NCBI GenBank assembly: GCA_032433765.1 | Contig: JAVIAB010000046.1 | Location: forward strand, 67,041,181-67,105,180 | Direction: 5' to 3' | Origin: Megaustenia siamemsis | Lineage: Eukaryota; Mollusca; Gastropoda; Stylommatophora; Ariophantidae | DNA length: 64,000 nucleotides | Shown: one piece after another, positions 34,053 through 46,560 of the stretch | How the letters are laid out: each line of letters begins with the position of its first letter | Numbering within the stretch: position 1 is the stretch's first letter | Position numbers and translations under genes: made by a program | The notes under the pieces: model-generated | What the model was told of the DNA's origin: nothing | Seen by the model: only the letters and a program-made list of their open reading frames with translations | Databases searched by the model: none

Positions 34053-34619
34053 TCACTATTTAATCACTACACATGATGATGTTGCCCGAGCCGACCCGCG
34101 ATGACCCCCCGCCGCGTCGACCAGCGACCGCCGACCAGCGACGACCCCAGCGCCGAGGTGGCACATGATGATGACCGAGGTGGCCCATGCTGCTGATGAC
34201 TGAGGTGGCCCATTATGATGATGACCGACGTGGCACATGATGTGTCACTAAAAAGTCGCTAACACCTGGTATATGTACTAACACTCGAAGGCACACCCCT
34301 TCCCCCCCCTCCTATCCTGGCACATGATACTCGACCACCCCTTCCCCACCCTTAGCCTGGCACATGATGATACTAATAACACAATTTGACCCATAAAAGC
34401 AAACCCCGGCGTGAGCGCGCAAGTTTTAGAACCACTGACACACAAGTTTTAGAACCACTGGTGCCCATAGCCAGCACACTCACCCACTTGAGATAAGCCT
34501 CCCTCCACTTGAGATAAGACCCCCACGAGGCCGACCACCCGCTTATCTACCTGTATCGTGCAGTACGTAGTGTATCGTGCTGCACCAAATCTATGCTCAA
34601 AATCCCCTTCCTCACTACT

Positions 34620-34625
34620 CTTGTT
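34620..34625. other. Right 6-bp target site duplication
   Basis: CTTGTT, identical to 26,177-26,182. Confidence 0.93.
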
Positions 34626-34706
34626 ACACCCAGCACATGTATATAGCTTGTTACACCCAGCACATGTATATAGCTTGTTACACCCAGCACATGTATATAG
34701 CTTGTT
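34620..34706. repeat. 27-bp minisatellite (right part of the interrupted array)
   Basis: Three copies of the same unit as 26,066-26,182. With one copy of the CTTGTT duplication removed, the left and right parts join without a break in the repeat phase. Confidence 0.9.
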
Positions 34707-35060
34707 ATAACCAGCTCCTTGTAAACAAAACAAGTTAAGTATTGTGTTATTCATGACTTGTGTGTCCTCAATTGTAAATGGCTGAGTAATAAAGTGTTCT
34801 AGTTGGCCGACTGGGCAGATCAACACTACGCGTAGTACAATCAGGTGCGGAGCAAAGTGGCTAGTCGCTCTGAACCTAGTTACGGTGGGAGAAGTGAAGA
34901 AAGACCAGACGGTGTCCAGCTGAGTCGGGGTGACCACAGTCACTCTTTGTGTAACGGGAAAAGAGCGCTGAACGGGACGCCAGGGTTCCTGTTGTGTTCC
35001 AGAGTCAAGTCGTATCAAGGTTTTCACTGTAATACTCGTAGCAGATCAGTAGAGCGAGCG
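34707..35060. other. Single-copy sequence with an AATAAA
   Basis: AATAAA at 34,788-34,793 and a short plus-strand frame (34,845-35,102) without recognisable domains. It could be the end of an unrecognised retroelement; no gene is claimed. Confidence 0.35.
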
Positions 35061-35535
35061 AGTGGTGGGAACAATGAATCACCAACAAGAACCATGAGAT
35101 AGCAACAAGCGACGACGGGCACCATCACCATCAACAAGAACCACGAGATAGCAACGAGCGACGACGGTCACCATCACCATCAACAAGAACCACGAGATAG
35201 CAACGAGCGACGACGGCCACCATCACCGTCAACAAGAACCACGAGATAGCAACGAGCGACGACGGCCACTATCATCAAGAACCACAAGATAGCAATGAGC
35301 GACGACGGCCACTATCATCAAGAACCACAAAATAGCAATGAGCGACGACGGCCACTATCATCAAGAACCACAAGATAGCAATGAGCGACGACGGCCACTA
35401 TCATCAAGAACCACAAGATAGCAATGAGCGACGACGGCCACTATCATCAAGAACCACAAGATAGCAATGAGCGACGACGGCCACTATCATCAAGAACCAC
35501 AAGATAGCAATGAGCGACGACGGCCACTATCATCA
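35061..35535. repeat. 43/49-bp minisatellite
   Basis: About 10 copies. The first three or four units are 49 bp and include CACCATCACCATCAACAAGA; later ones are 43 bp with CACTATCATCAAGAACCACA. All share GAGCGACGACGG. Confidence 0.93.
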
Positions 35536-35631
35536 TGTGGTTGACAAGCCAGTCCAGATTTTAACGACGTCGATCGAAGCGGCCACCGGTCAAGCAACAT
35601 CACGTGACACCAACATCACGTGACACCAACA

Positions 35632-36398
35632 TCGGATGTAAACCACGTATAAGAAATATGACATCCCACCACCAGATGGAAATAAACCACGTATAAGAAA
35701 TATGACATCATACCACCAGATGGAAATAAACCACGTATAAGAAATATGACATCATACCACCAGATGGAAATAAACCACGTATAAGAAATATGACATCATA
35801 CCACCACATGGAAATAAACCACGTATAAGAAATATGACATCATACCACCAGATGGAAATAAACCACGTATAAGAAATATGACATCCCACCACCAGATGGA
35901 AATAAACCACGTATAAGAAATATGACATCATACCACCAGATGGAAATAAACCACGTATAAGAAATATGACATCATACCACCAGATGGAAATAAACCACGT
36001 ATAAGAAATATGACATCATACCACCAGATGGAAATAAACCACGTATAAGAAATATGACATCATACCACCAGATGGAAATAAACCACGTATAAGAAATATG
36101 ACATCATACCACCAGATGGAAATAAACCACGTATAAGAAATATGACATCCCACCACCAGATGGAAATAAACCACGTATAAGAAATATGACATCATACCAC
36201 CAGATGGAAATAAACCACGTATAAGAAATATGACATCATACCACCAGATGGAAATAAACCACGTATAAGAAATATGACATTCCACCACCAGATAGAAATA
36301 AACCATGTATAAGAAATATGACATTCCACCACCAGATAGAAATAAACCATGTATAAGAAATATGACATTCCACCACCAGATAGAAATAATGCACGACA
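35632..36398. repeat. 44-bp minisatellite
   Basis: About 17 copies of AAATAAACCACGTATAAGAA plus ATATGACATCATACCACC, nearly identical to each other, with the last copies slightly changed (CCATGTATAAG). Confidence 0.95.
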
Positions 36399-36415
36399 AA
36401 GTATTTTTACACTCT

Positions 36416-37632
36416 GACCACGTCAACCACTGGCCACAGTCAACCACTGGCCACAGTCAACCACTAACCACGTCAACCACTGACCACGTCAACCACTAAC
36501 CTCGTCAACCACTAACCACGTCAACCACTGACCACGTCAACCACTAACCACGTCAACCACTGACCACGTCAACCACTGACCACGGTTAACCACTAACCAC
36601 AGTGAACCACTAACCACGTCAACCATTGACCACGTCAACCACTGACCACAGTCAACCACTAACCACAGTCAACCACTAACCACGTCAACCACTGGCCACG
36701 TCAACCACTGACCACGTCAACCACTGACCACGGTCAACCATTGACCACGTCAACCACTGACCACAGTCAACCACTGACCACGTCAACCACTAACCACGTC
36801 AACCACTGGCCACGTCAATCACTGACCACGGTCAACCACTGACCACGTCAACCACTAACCACGTCAACCACTAACCACGTCAACCACTGGCCACGTCAAC
36901 CACTGACCACGGTCAACCACTGACCACGTCAACCACTAACCACGTTAACCACTGGCCACGTCAACCAGTGACCACGGTCAACCACTGACCACAGTCAACC
37001 ACTGACCACGGTCAACCATTGACCACTTCAACCACTGACCACGTCAACCACTGACCACGTCAACCACTGACCACGTCAACCACTAACCACGGTCAACCAC
37101 TGACCACGGTCAACCACTGACCACAGTCAACCACTGACCACGGTCAACCATTGACCACGTCAACCACTGACCACGTCAACCACTGACCACGTCAACCACT
37201 GACCACGTCAACCACTGACCACGGTCAACCACTGACCACGTCATCCACTAACCACGTCAACCACTGACCACGTCAACCACTGACCACGTCAACCACTGAC
37301 CACGTCAACCATTGACCACGTCAACCACTGACCACGGTCAACCACTAACCACGTCAACCATTGACCACGTCAACCACTGACCACGTCAACCACTAACCCC
37401 GTCAACCATTGACCACGTCAACCACTGACCACGTCAACCACTGACCACGTCAACCACTGACCACATCAACCACTGACCACGGTCAACCACTGACCACGTC
37501 AACCGCTAACCACGTCAATCATTGACCACGTCAACCACTGACCACGGTCAACCACTGACCACGTCAACCATTGACCACGTCAACCACTGACCACGTCAAC
37601 CAATGACCACGTCAACCACTGACCACGTCAAC
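36416..37632. repeat. 15/16-bp satellite (GTCAACCACTGACCAC)
   Basis: About 78 copies of GTCAACCACTGACCAC with CTAACCAC, CTGGCCAC, ATTGACCAC and GGTCAACC variants. No coding content. Confidence 0.96.
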
Positions 37633-37776
37633 ATCATAGCGGTGGTTGAGGTCGTATCTCTGTGTTGTATCCAACATCTCTTATCCTTGAAAGCCAAGTC
37701 TACTAACCGGTGAGCTACCGAACGCCACGCTGCTCTACCAAACCACCTTCTCTTTTCTTAGAGAACTCACAGCATC
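37633..37776 (-). other. Possible tRNA-derived SINE head, antisense
   Basis: The minus strand reads GGTAGCTCACCGGTTAGTAG, like a tRNA A box, and later GATGTTGGATACAAC, a poor B box. A weak call; otherwise single-copy sequence. Confidence 0.35.
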
Positions 37777-38511
37777 CAGTATGTGCACATGAGGACCCAA
37801 TATTTGGACATGAGGACCCAATATGTGGGCATGAGGATCCAATATGTGGACATGGGGACCCAGTGTGTGGACATGAGGAAACAGTGTGTGGACATGAGGA
37901 CCCAGTATATGGACATGGAGACTCAATATGTGGACATGAGGACCCAATATGTAGACATGAGGACCCAGTGTGCGGACATGAGGATCCAATATTTGGACAT
38001 GAGAACCCAATATGTGGATATGAGGACCCAATATATGGACATGAGGACCCAGTTTGTGGACATAAGGACCCAATATGTGGACATGAAGACCCAATATGTG
38101 GACATGAGGACCCAATATGTTGACATGAGGAGTGTGTGGATATGAGGACCAAATATGTAGACATGAGGACCCAGTGTGTGAATATGAGGACCCAATATGT
38201 GGACATGAAGACCCTGTGTGTTGACATGAGGACCTAATATGTGGACATGAGGACTCGGTGAGTGGACATGAGGACCCAATATGTGGACATGAGGACTCAG
38301 TGAGGGGACATAAGGACCCAATATGTTAACATGAGGACCCAATATGTTGAATCGAGGACCGAGTGTGTGAACATGCTGACCCAATATGTGGACATGAGGA
38401 GAGTTTGTGTGGACATGAAGACCCAATATGTGGACATGATGGCCCAATATGTGAACATGAAGACCCAATATGTGAATATGAGGACCCAATATGTTGACAT
38501 GAGGAAACGTT
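37777..38511. repeat. 21-bp minisatellite
   Basis: About 35 copies of ATGAGGACCCAATATGTGGA plus C. Because 21 is divisible by 3, all frames tend to stay open; one reads GHEDPIC repeats that imitate a Cys/His metal-binding protein. I do not call it a gene. Confidence 0.95.
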
Positions 38512-38934
38512 AGTAAGGAATCATAAAGTTTATAGTAATCAATTAGTTGAGCTATAGAATTTTACAACAAGTGAGTTAATGAACATTTGAGAATTAGTTA
38601 TGAAACTTTGAAGTGTTGAGAGTTCAAGCTGTGCTTCACATTTCTCGTGAACGTAAGTTGATTAATGTTGAATGTAAGATATGCACTTGTGGACAGATCA
38701 TACCCACCGACGATTGTCTAAGAGATGTCCAGAATGAACGAACATTAATTTAAGAAAAGTGCATCAACCACTAGTACGAATCATGTGCCTAGAATTAATA
38801 AAAGTCAATAAACTTGATTATTATTGATGCCAAGAACTGTGCTTCATATTTCTTATTGTAAGTAAACAAGTTGAGAGAATGAGTGATATTAAAATATGCC
38901 CTTATGAAATAATTCAATAAATATTCTATAACAA
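38512..38934. other. AT-rich single-copy sequence
   Basis: No gene or strong repeat seen. TGTGCTTCAYATTTCT occurs twice (about 38,630 and 38,840) with similar surroundings, suggesting an old duplication. Confidence 0.45.
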
Positions 38935-39200
38935 TAGTTTAGTTATAGTTTAGTTATTGTTATAGTTTAGTTATATGTATATTTTAGTTATAGTTAGTTA
39001 TAGTTATAGTTTAGTTATATATATATTTTAGTTATAGTTTAGTTATAGTTTAGTTATAATTATAGTTTAGTTATAATTATAGTTTAGTTATAGTTATAGT
39101 TTAGTTATATGTATATTTTAGTTATAATTAAAGTTTAGTTATAATTGTAGTTTAGTTATAATTATAGTTTAGTTATAGTTTAGTTACAGTTACAGTTATA
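38935..39200. repeat. AT-rich short tandem repeat
   Basis: Irregular copies of AGTTATAGTTTAGTTATA, with TATATATATTTT-type variants. Confidence 0.9.
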
Positions 39201-39299
39201 GATATCACAGGAGATGTTCTAGATTATATACATTCCCAGCGGATGTGAGAGTAACCCCGGCCACACGGACTTGTAGAACATTCGAGGTTTGTTGATTGT

Positions 39300-39321
39300 G
39301 TGTGTGTGTGTGTGTGCGTGC

Positions 39322-39356
<35 letters not shown>
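39300..39356. repeat. (GT)n microsatellite
   Basis: About 27 GT units with a GTGCGTGCGTGC interruption. Confidence 0.95.
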
Positions 39357-39705
39357 GTCAAGTCTTAAAACAAAGAATAATAGCGAAGTGATGCTAGATG
39401 TTGTCCTACATGATTGTGAGCTATCAAGTTGATTCAATGAGCTAACTGTGATAACTCACTCCCAAGACTATTCTCTGTCGTCATCAGCTATACCAAGAAC
39501 CAACAATACATATATCAAATCATTGTTATAACCGGGTTATCGTCCCTCTTTGAGTCCTGCTTGCTCGGCCAAACTAATGTAGTAAATTTGTTTCTAGAGG
39601 CACCGCGAAGAGGTGGGGTATTGGCTGGATGATTCTTGTTAACCGATTCTAGCTCCATATCCATAAATCTAGAAATCCATAGCTTCCCTTTTGACTTCCT
39701 GGCCT
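39357..39705. other. Single-copy sequence
   Basis: No gene, domain or repeat recognised. Confidence 0.4.
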
Positions 39706-39965
39706 GACTGTGAGGCGGTGGCCACACCCCCTGAGTTTGCCTTTTCGCCCATTGGACATAAATCGGGCCGGACTGACAAGTGTTGGCCACACCCCCTGAG
39801 TCTGCCTTTCCGCCCATTGGTCATAAATCGCTTCGGACTGACAAGTGTTGGCCACACCCCACGAGTCTGCCTTTCCGCCCATTGGTCATAAATCGCGCCG
39901 GACTGACAAGTTTTGGCCACACCCCCAGAGTTTGCCTTTCCGCCCATTGGTCATCAGCCGGACCA
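39706..39965. repeat. 65-bp minisatellite, four copies
   Basis: GCCACACCCC starts at 39,721, 39,786, 39,851 and 39,916, giving an exact 65-bp period. The unit also holds TTTCCGCCCATTGGTCATAA. Confidence 0.93.
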
Positions 39966-40104
39966 TTTATCAGAATTTCGCTTTCACGATTTCTTGTTCT
40001 CGTCAGTTCTGTGGCTGAGACCCCCAGTGTTGGATGGACGTGACAAGGGAGAGCATCAGTCTAATTTGTTAGCAGAAAGCGATGTTTTAATTATTGTGTT
40101 CAAT
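39966..40104. other. Single-copy link
   Basis: Unique sequence between two minisatellites; nothing recognised. Confidence 0.4.
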
Positions 40105-41002
40105 TCATAAAACATTAGATCAGACATGAAACACGTACCGACATCAAAACATTAGATCAGACATGAAACACGTACCGACATCAAAACATTAGAGCAGACA
40201 TGAAATACGTACCGACATCAAAACATTAGAGCAGACATGAAACACGTACCCACATCAAAACATTAGATCAGACATAAAACACGTACCGACATCAAAACAT
40301 TAGAGCAGACATGAAACACGTACCCACATCAAAACATTAGAGCATACATGAAACACGTACCCACATCAAAACATTAGATCAGACATGAAACACGTACCCA
40401 CATCAAAACATTAGATCAAGCATGAAACACGTACCGACATCAAAACATTAGAGCAGACATGAAACACGTACCCACATCAAAACATTAGATCAGACATGAA
40501 ACACGTAGCGACATCAAAACATTAGAGCATACATGAAGCACGTACCCACATCAAAACATTAGATCAGACATGAAACACGTACCGACATCAAAACATTAGA
40601 TCAGACATGAAACACGTACCGACATCAAAACATTAGAGCATACATGAAACACGTACCCACATCAAAACATTAGATCAGACATGAAACACGTACCCACATC
40701 AAAACATTAGATCAGACATGAAACACGTACCGACATCAAAACATTAGAGCAGACATGAAACACGTACCCACATCAAAACATTAGATCAAGCATGAAACAC
40801 GTACCGACATCAAAACATTAGATCAGACATGAAACACGTACCCACATCAAAACATTAGATCAAGCATGAAACACGTACCGACATCAAAACATTAGATCAG
40901 ACATGAAACACGTACCGGCATGAAAACATTAGATCAGACATGAAACACGTACCGACATGAAAAGATTAGATCAGACATGAAACACGTACCCACATCAAAA
41001 CA
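40105..41002. repeat. 37-bp minisatellite
   Basis: About 24 copies of ACATCAAAACATTAGATCAG plus ACATGAAACACGTACCG, with GAGCAGAC, GAGCATAC and TCAAGC variants. Confidence 0.95.
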
Positions 41003-41220
41003 AGATACATGGAAAGCTACAACTTTCAATAAAGTGCTCCATCCACTCAACTACTGTGTTTGGTTTGGAAACCCACGGAATGGGAAAAATGGTACAGACA
41101 TCAACTGAATGTAGATTTATATAAGGTGGGGATAACTGAGTGAACAGAAGGAATAACAAAGGAAGATTTGAGACAAGTGAGAAGAAAGAAAGAAATATTG
41201 AATGTAGTAAACAATTGTTG
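41003..41220. other. Single-copy sequence
   Basis: Purine-rich on the plus strand; no gene recognised. Confidence 0.4.
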
Positions 41221-41500
41221 GACATGTAGAGAGATACAACATCATAGCAAGGTTATCATGGGCGGAACAAGGTCAACGGGGTAGTAGCAGCCAGAGACAG
41301 AGTGGACATGTACAGAGATACAACATCATAGCAAGGTTATCATGGGCGGAACACGACAAGGTCAACGAGGCAGTAGTAGCCAGAGACAGAGTGGACATGT
41401 AGAGAGATACAACATCATAGCAAGGTTATCATGGGCGGAACACGACAAGGTCAATGGGGCAGTAGTAGCCAGAGAAAGAGTGTGGATTGAGGGCATCAAG
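41221..41500 (+). repeat. 85-89-bp minisatellite, three copies, possibly LINE-derived
   Basis: Units start near 41,220, 41,305 and 41,394. One plus frame reads RYNIIARLSWAEHDKVN then AVVARDRV; the last copy continues to WIEGIKS and a stop. The shape resembles the end of a LINE ORF2, as in other arrays here, but I cannot match it to a LINE in this window. Confidence 0.65.
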
Positions 41501-41509
41501 AGCTAGACT

Positions 41510-43365
41510 GGACATTAGACATGGTTAAGTGAAGTTCTATGGAGGATTGTGCTAAGAGGACATGAGACATGGTGAAGTGAAGTTCTATGGAGGCGTGTGC
41601 TAAGAGGACATGAGACATGGTGAAGTGACGCTCTATGGTAGCGTGTGCTAACAGGACATGAGACATGGTGAAGTGACGCTCTATGTTAAAGTGCTAGGAC
41701 ATGATACATGGTGAAGTGACGCTCTATGGTAGCGTGTGCTAACAAGGCAACAGACATGGTGAAGTGAAGCTCTATGGTAGCGTGTGCTAAGAGGACATGA
41801 GACATGGTGAAGTGACGCTCTATGGTAGCGTGTGCTAACAAGGCAACAGACATGGTGAAGTGACGCTCTATGGTAGCGTGTGCTAAGAGGACATGAGACA
41901 TGGTGAAGTGACACTCTATGGTAGCGTGCCAGGACATGAGAAATGGTGAAGTGACGCTCTATGGTAGCGTGCCAGGACATGAGACAAGGTGAAGTGACGC
42001 TCTATGGTATCGTGTGCTAAGAGGACATGAGACATGGTGAAGTGACTCTCTATGGTAGCGTGCCAGGACATGAGACATGGTGAAGTGACGCTCTATGGTA
42101 GCGTGCCAGGACATGAGACATGGTGAAGTGATGCTCTATGGTAGCGTGCCAGGACTTGAGACATGGTGAAGTGACGCTCTATGGTAGCGTGTGCTAACAA
42201 GGCAACAGACATGGTGAAGTGACGCTCTATGGTAGCGTGTGCTAACAAGGCAACAGACATGGTGAAGTGACGCTCTATGGTAGCGTGTGCTAACAAGGCA
42301 ACAGACATGGTGAAGTGACGCTCTATGGTAGCGTGTGCTAACAAGGCAACAGACATGGTGAAGTGACGCTCTATGGTAGCGTGTGCTAACAAGGCAACAG
42401 ACATGGTGAAGTGACGCTCTATGGTAGCGTGTGCTAAGAGGACATGAGACATGGTGAAGTGACGCTCTATGGTAGCGCGTGCTAACAGGACATGAGACAT
42501 GGTGAAGTGACGCTTTATGGTAGCGTACCAGGACATGAGACATGGTGAAGTGACGCTTTATGGTAGCGTACCAGGACATGAGACATGGTGAAGTGACGCT
42601 CTATGGTAGCGCGTGCTAACAGGACATGAGACATGGTGAAGTGATACTTTATGGTAGCGTACCAGGACATGAGACATGGTGAAGTGACGCTTTATGGTAG
42701 CGTACCAGGACATGAGACATGGTGAAGTGACACTTTATGGTAGCGTACCAGGACATGAGACATGGTGAAGTGACGCTCTATGGTAGCGTACCAGGACATG
42801 AAACATGGTGAAGTGACGCTCTATGGTAGCGTACCAGGACATGAGACATCGTGAAGTGACGCTCTATGGTAGCGTACCAGGACATGAGACATGGTGAAGT
42901 GACACTTTATGGTAGCGTACCAGGACATGAGACATGGTGAAGTGACGCACTATGCTAGCGTGTGTTAAGAGAATATGAAACATGGTGAAGTTAAGCTTTA
43001 TGCTAGCGTGTGTTAAGAGGACATGAGACATGGTGAAGTGACGCTCTGTGCTAGCGTGTGTTAAGAGGACATGAGACATGGTGAAGTGACGCTCTATGCT
43101 AGCGTGTGCTAAGAGAACATGAGACATGGTGAAGTGACGCTCTATGCTAGCGTGTGCTAAGAGAACATGAGACATGGTGAAGTGACGCTCTGTGCTAGCG
43201 TGTGCTAAGAGAACATGAGACATGGTGAAGTTAAGCTCTATGGTAGCGTGTGTTAAGAGGACATGAGAAATTGTGAAGTGACACTCTATGGTAGCGTACC
43301 AGGATATGAGACATGGTGAAGTGACGCTCTTTGGTAGCGTGTGCTAAGAGGACAAGAGAATGTTC
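41510..43365. repeat. 43/48-bp minisatellite
   Basis: About 40 copies of a unit containing GACATGGTGAAGTGACGCTC then TATGGTAGCGTG. Length classes depend on the linker (CCAGGACATGA, TGCTAAGAGGACATGA or TGCTAACAAGGCAACA). Linker classes cluster in blocks, for example five or six AAGGCAACA units at 42,190-42,420. Confidence 0.95.
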
Positions 43366-43372
43366 TACAACA

Positions 43373-44335
43373 GATATCACTGTCCACTATGACAGTGTAC
43401 AGAATGTTCTACAACAGACATCACTGGCCACTATGACAATGTACGGAATGTTCTATAACAGACATCACTGACCACTATGACAATGTACAGAATGTTCTAC
43501 AACAGACATCACTGGTCACTATGACAGTGTACAGAATGTTCTACAACTGACATCACTGACCACTATGACAATGTACAGAATGTTCTACAACAGACATCAC
43601 TGACCACTATGACAATGTACAGAATGTTCTACAACAGACATCACTGACCACAATGACAGTATACAGAATGTTCTACAACTGACATCACTGACCACTATGA
43701 CAATGTACAGAATGTTCTACAACTGACATCACTGGCCCCTATGACAATGTACAGAATGTTCTACAACAGACATCACTGGCCACTATGACAGTGTACAGAA
43801 TGTTCTACAAGAGACATCACTGGCCACAATGACAGTTTACAGAATGTTCTACAACAGGCATCACTGCCCACTATGACAATGTACAGAATGTTCTACAACA
43901 GACATCACTGACCACTACGACAATGTACAGAATGTTCTACAACAGACATCACTGACCACTACGACAATGTACAGAATGTTCTACAACAGACATCACTGAC
44001 CACTATGACAGTGTACAGAATGTTCTACAACAGACATCACTGACCACTATGACAGTTTACAGAATGTTCTACAACAGACATCACTGACCACTATGACAAT
44101 GTACTGAATGTTCTACAACAGACATCACTGGCCACTATGACAGTGTACAGAATGTTCTACAACAGACATCACTGGCCACTATGACAATGTACAGAATGTT
44201 CTACAACAGACATCACTGACCACAATGACAATGTACAGAATGTTCTACAACAGACATCACTGGCCACTATGACAATGTACAGAATGTTCTACTACAGATA
44301 TCACTGACCACAATGACAATGTACAGAATGTTCTG
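43373..44335. repeat. 44-bp minisatellite
   Basis: About 22 copies of AATGTTCTACAACAGACATC plus ACTGACCACTATGACAATGT. Confidence 0.95.
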
Positions 44336-44552
44336 TATTAGACAGTAGAACCAAGATAAAAGATTTGCATGACGCCTGCAGATAATCCGTTGGACCAGCC
44401 GACACGTCCTACATTGTAATCCCCTGGTAGCTACAGTCAGCCGTTCACTAATATCCCCTCTTATCTCCCTTTATCTCAGTCTACCTTGTGTGTACTCCGA
44501 CCCTTTATTTGTCTGTGATAAAGCAATTCTACAACACCTGATCTCCTCCTAT
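44336..44552. other. Single-copy link
   Basis: Unique sequence; no gene seen. Confidence 0.4.
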
Positions 44553-46200
44553 TATTGCTATAGTCGGTGCTGAATGTATTATTGCTATAGTCAGTGCTGA
44601 ATGTGTTATTGCTATAGTCAGTGCTGAATGTGTTATTGCTATAGTCAGTGCTGAATGTGTTATTGCTATAGTCAGTGCTGATTGTGTTATTGCTATAGTC
44701 AGTGTTGAACGTGTTATTGCTATAGTCAGTGCTGAATGTATTATTGCTATAGTCAGTGCTGAACGTGTTATTGCTATAGTCAGTGTTGAACGTGTTATTG
44801 CTATAGTCAGTGCTGAATGTGTTATTGCTATAGTCAGTGCTGATTGTGTTATTGCTATAGTCAGTGCTGAATGTGTTATTGCTATAGTCAGTGCTGAATG
44901 TATTATTGCTATAGTCAGTGCTGAATGTGTTATTGCTATAGTCAGTGCTGATTGTGTTATTGCTATAGTCAGTGCTGAATGTGTTATTGCTATAGTCAGT
45001 GCTGAATGTATTATTGCTATAGTCAGTGCTGATTGTGTTATTGCTATAGTCAGTGCTGAATGTGTTATTGCTATAGTCAGTGCTGAATGTATTATTGCTA
45101 CAGTCAGTGCTGAATGTATTATTGCTATAGTCAGTGCTGATTGTGTTATTGCTATAGTCAGTGCTGAATGTGTTATTGCTATAGTCAGTGCTGAATGTGT
45201 TATTGCTATAGTCAGTGCTGAATGTGTTATTGCTATAGTCAGTGCTGAATGTGATATTGCTATAGTCAGTGCTGAATGTATTATTGCTATAGTCAGTGCT
45301 GATTGTGTTATTGCTATAGTCAGTGCTGAATGTATTATTGCTATAGTCAGTGCTGAATGTGATATTGCTATAGTCAGTGCTGAATGTATTATTGCTATAG
45401 TCAGTGCTGAATGTGTTATTGCTATAGTCAGTGCTGAATGTGATATTGCTATAGTCAGTGCTGATTGTGTTATTGCTATAGTCAGTGCTGAATGTATTAT
45501 TGCTATAGTCAGTGCTGAATATGATATTGCTATAGTCAGTGCTGAATGTATTATTGCTATAGTCAGTGCTGATTGTGTTATTGCTATAGTCAGTGCTGAT
45601 TGTGTTATTGCTATAGTCAGTGCTGAATGTGTTATTGCTATAGTCAGTGCTGATTGTGTTATTGCTATAGTCAGTGCTGAATGTGTTATTGCTATAGTCA
45701 GTGCTGAATGTGTTATTGCTATAGTCAGTGCTGAATGTGTTATTGCTATAGTCAGTGCTGAATGTGTTATTGCTATAGTCAGTGCTGATTGTGTTATTGC
45801 TATAGTCAGTGCTGATTGTGTTATTGCTATAGTCAGTGCTGATTGTGTTATTGCTATAGTCAGTGCTGAATGTGTTATTGCTATAGTCAGTGCTGATTGT
45901 GTTATTGCTATAGTCAGTGCTGATTGTGTTATTGCTATAGTCAGTGCTGATTGTGTTATTGCTATAGTCAGTGCTGATTGTGTTATTGCTATAATCAGTA
46001 CTGAACGTGTTATTGCTATAGTCAGTGCTGATTGTGTTATTGCTATAGTCAGTGTTGAACGTGTTATTGCTATAATCAGTATTGAATGTGTTATTGCTAT
46101 AGTCAGTGCTGATTGTGTTATTGCTATATTCAGTGCTGATTGTTTTATTGCTACAATCAGTGCTGATTGGTTTATTGCTGTAGTCAATGCTGATTGTGTT
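44553..46200. repeat. 27-bp satellite
   Basis: About 61 copies of GTGTTATTGCTATAGTCAGT plus GCTGAAT. The minus strand stays open through the whole array (TIAITQSAL repeats, 590 codons with a short unique start). The 27-bp period explains this; no initiation or splice context supports a gene. Confidence 0.96.
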
Positions 46201-46560
46201 ATTGCGCCTGGTTCATATTTAATCAATTTTATTTCCAATGCTGACAGATATTCTATTTTTTTATCTCTTTTTAAAATTAAGAAGTTTTTTTTCTCATTCA
46301 TTCAATTTTACCAAAGAAATTCTCATTTCCGACCTTTGAATGCAGCTAAAGATAACAGCGTATATTTGTTTCGGTTTGTGTGTGCTAAGTTTCTCATGTC
46401 GTTAATAGAGACAATGACTTGTTAGCGACGATGTCAGGTAGCCTATAGAGGTCACAGAAGAGAAGACCTTCACAGTAATCAAAGCAAATATGAACGTCTA
46501 GGTTTGTACCACCGCCTGAGATGGACCTTGTCACCTCTGGGGCCGCCAGCAGTGCAGTGA
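46201..46560. other. Single-copy sequence
   Basis: No gene or repeat recognised. Confidence 0.4.

Larger units (their letters stand above)
26183..34619. mobile_element. Polinton (Maverick), 8.4 kb, without polymerase B
   Basis: Bounded by inverted repeats starting AGTAGTGAGGAAGGGG and flanked by an exact 6-bp duplication. It encodes, left to right, a PC4-like protein (minus strand) and then on the plus strand a packaging ATPase, a small basic hydrophobic protein, a 155-residue protein, an integrase, a small membrane protein, a penton-like and then a second small basic protein, a hexon-like capsid protein and an adenain-type protease. Gene spacing is virus-like (2-6 nt gaps or overlaps). Family members are usually 15-20 kb and carry a protein-primed DNA polymerase B; none is found here. 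Multiple frame breaks suggest a non-functional copy. Confidence 0.95.
33894..34619. repeat. Polinton right terminal inverted repeat
   Basis: Reverse complement of 26,183-26,956, 726 versus 774 bp. It begins at the codons for RLKLSRIGQ of the protease and ends CTCACTACT at 34,611-34,619. It contains a GA tract, the poly(A) signal and TTGAGATAAGCCTCC-type repeats near the tip. Confidence 0.95.

Noticed and set aside
34845..35102. Small protein-coding gene right of the Polinton
   Set aside because: No domain, start context or homology seen; the frame runs into a minisatellite.
37710..38123. Cys/His-rich repeats resembling a metal-binding protein
   Set aside because: The 21-bp minisatellite yields GHEDPIC in one frame and equally open, unrelated peptides in the others.
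44529..46301. 590-codon minus-strand frame with TIAITQSAL repeats
   Set aside because: Fully explained by a 27-bp satellite; the unique start is short and has no signal or homology.
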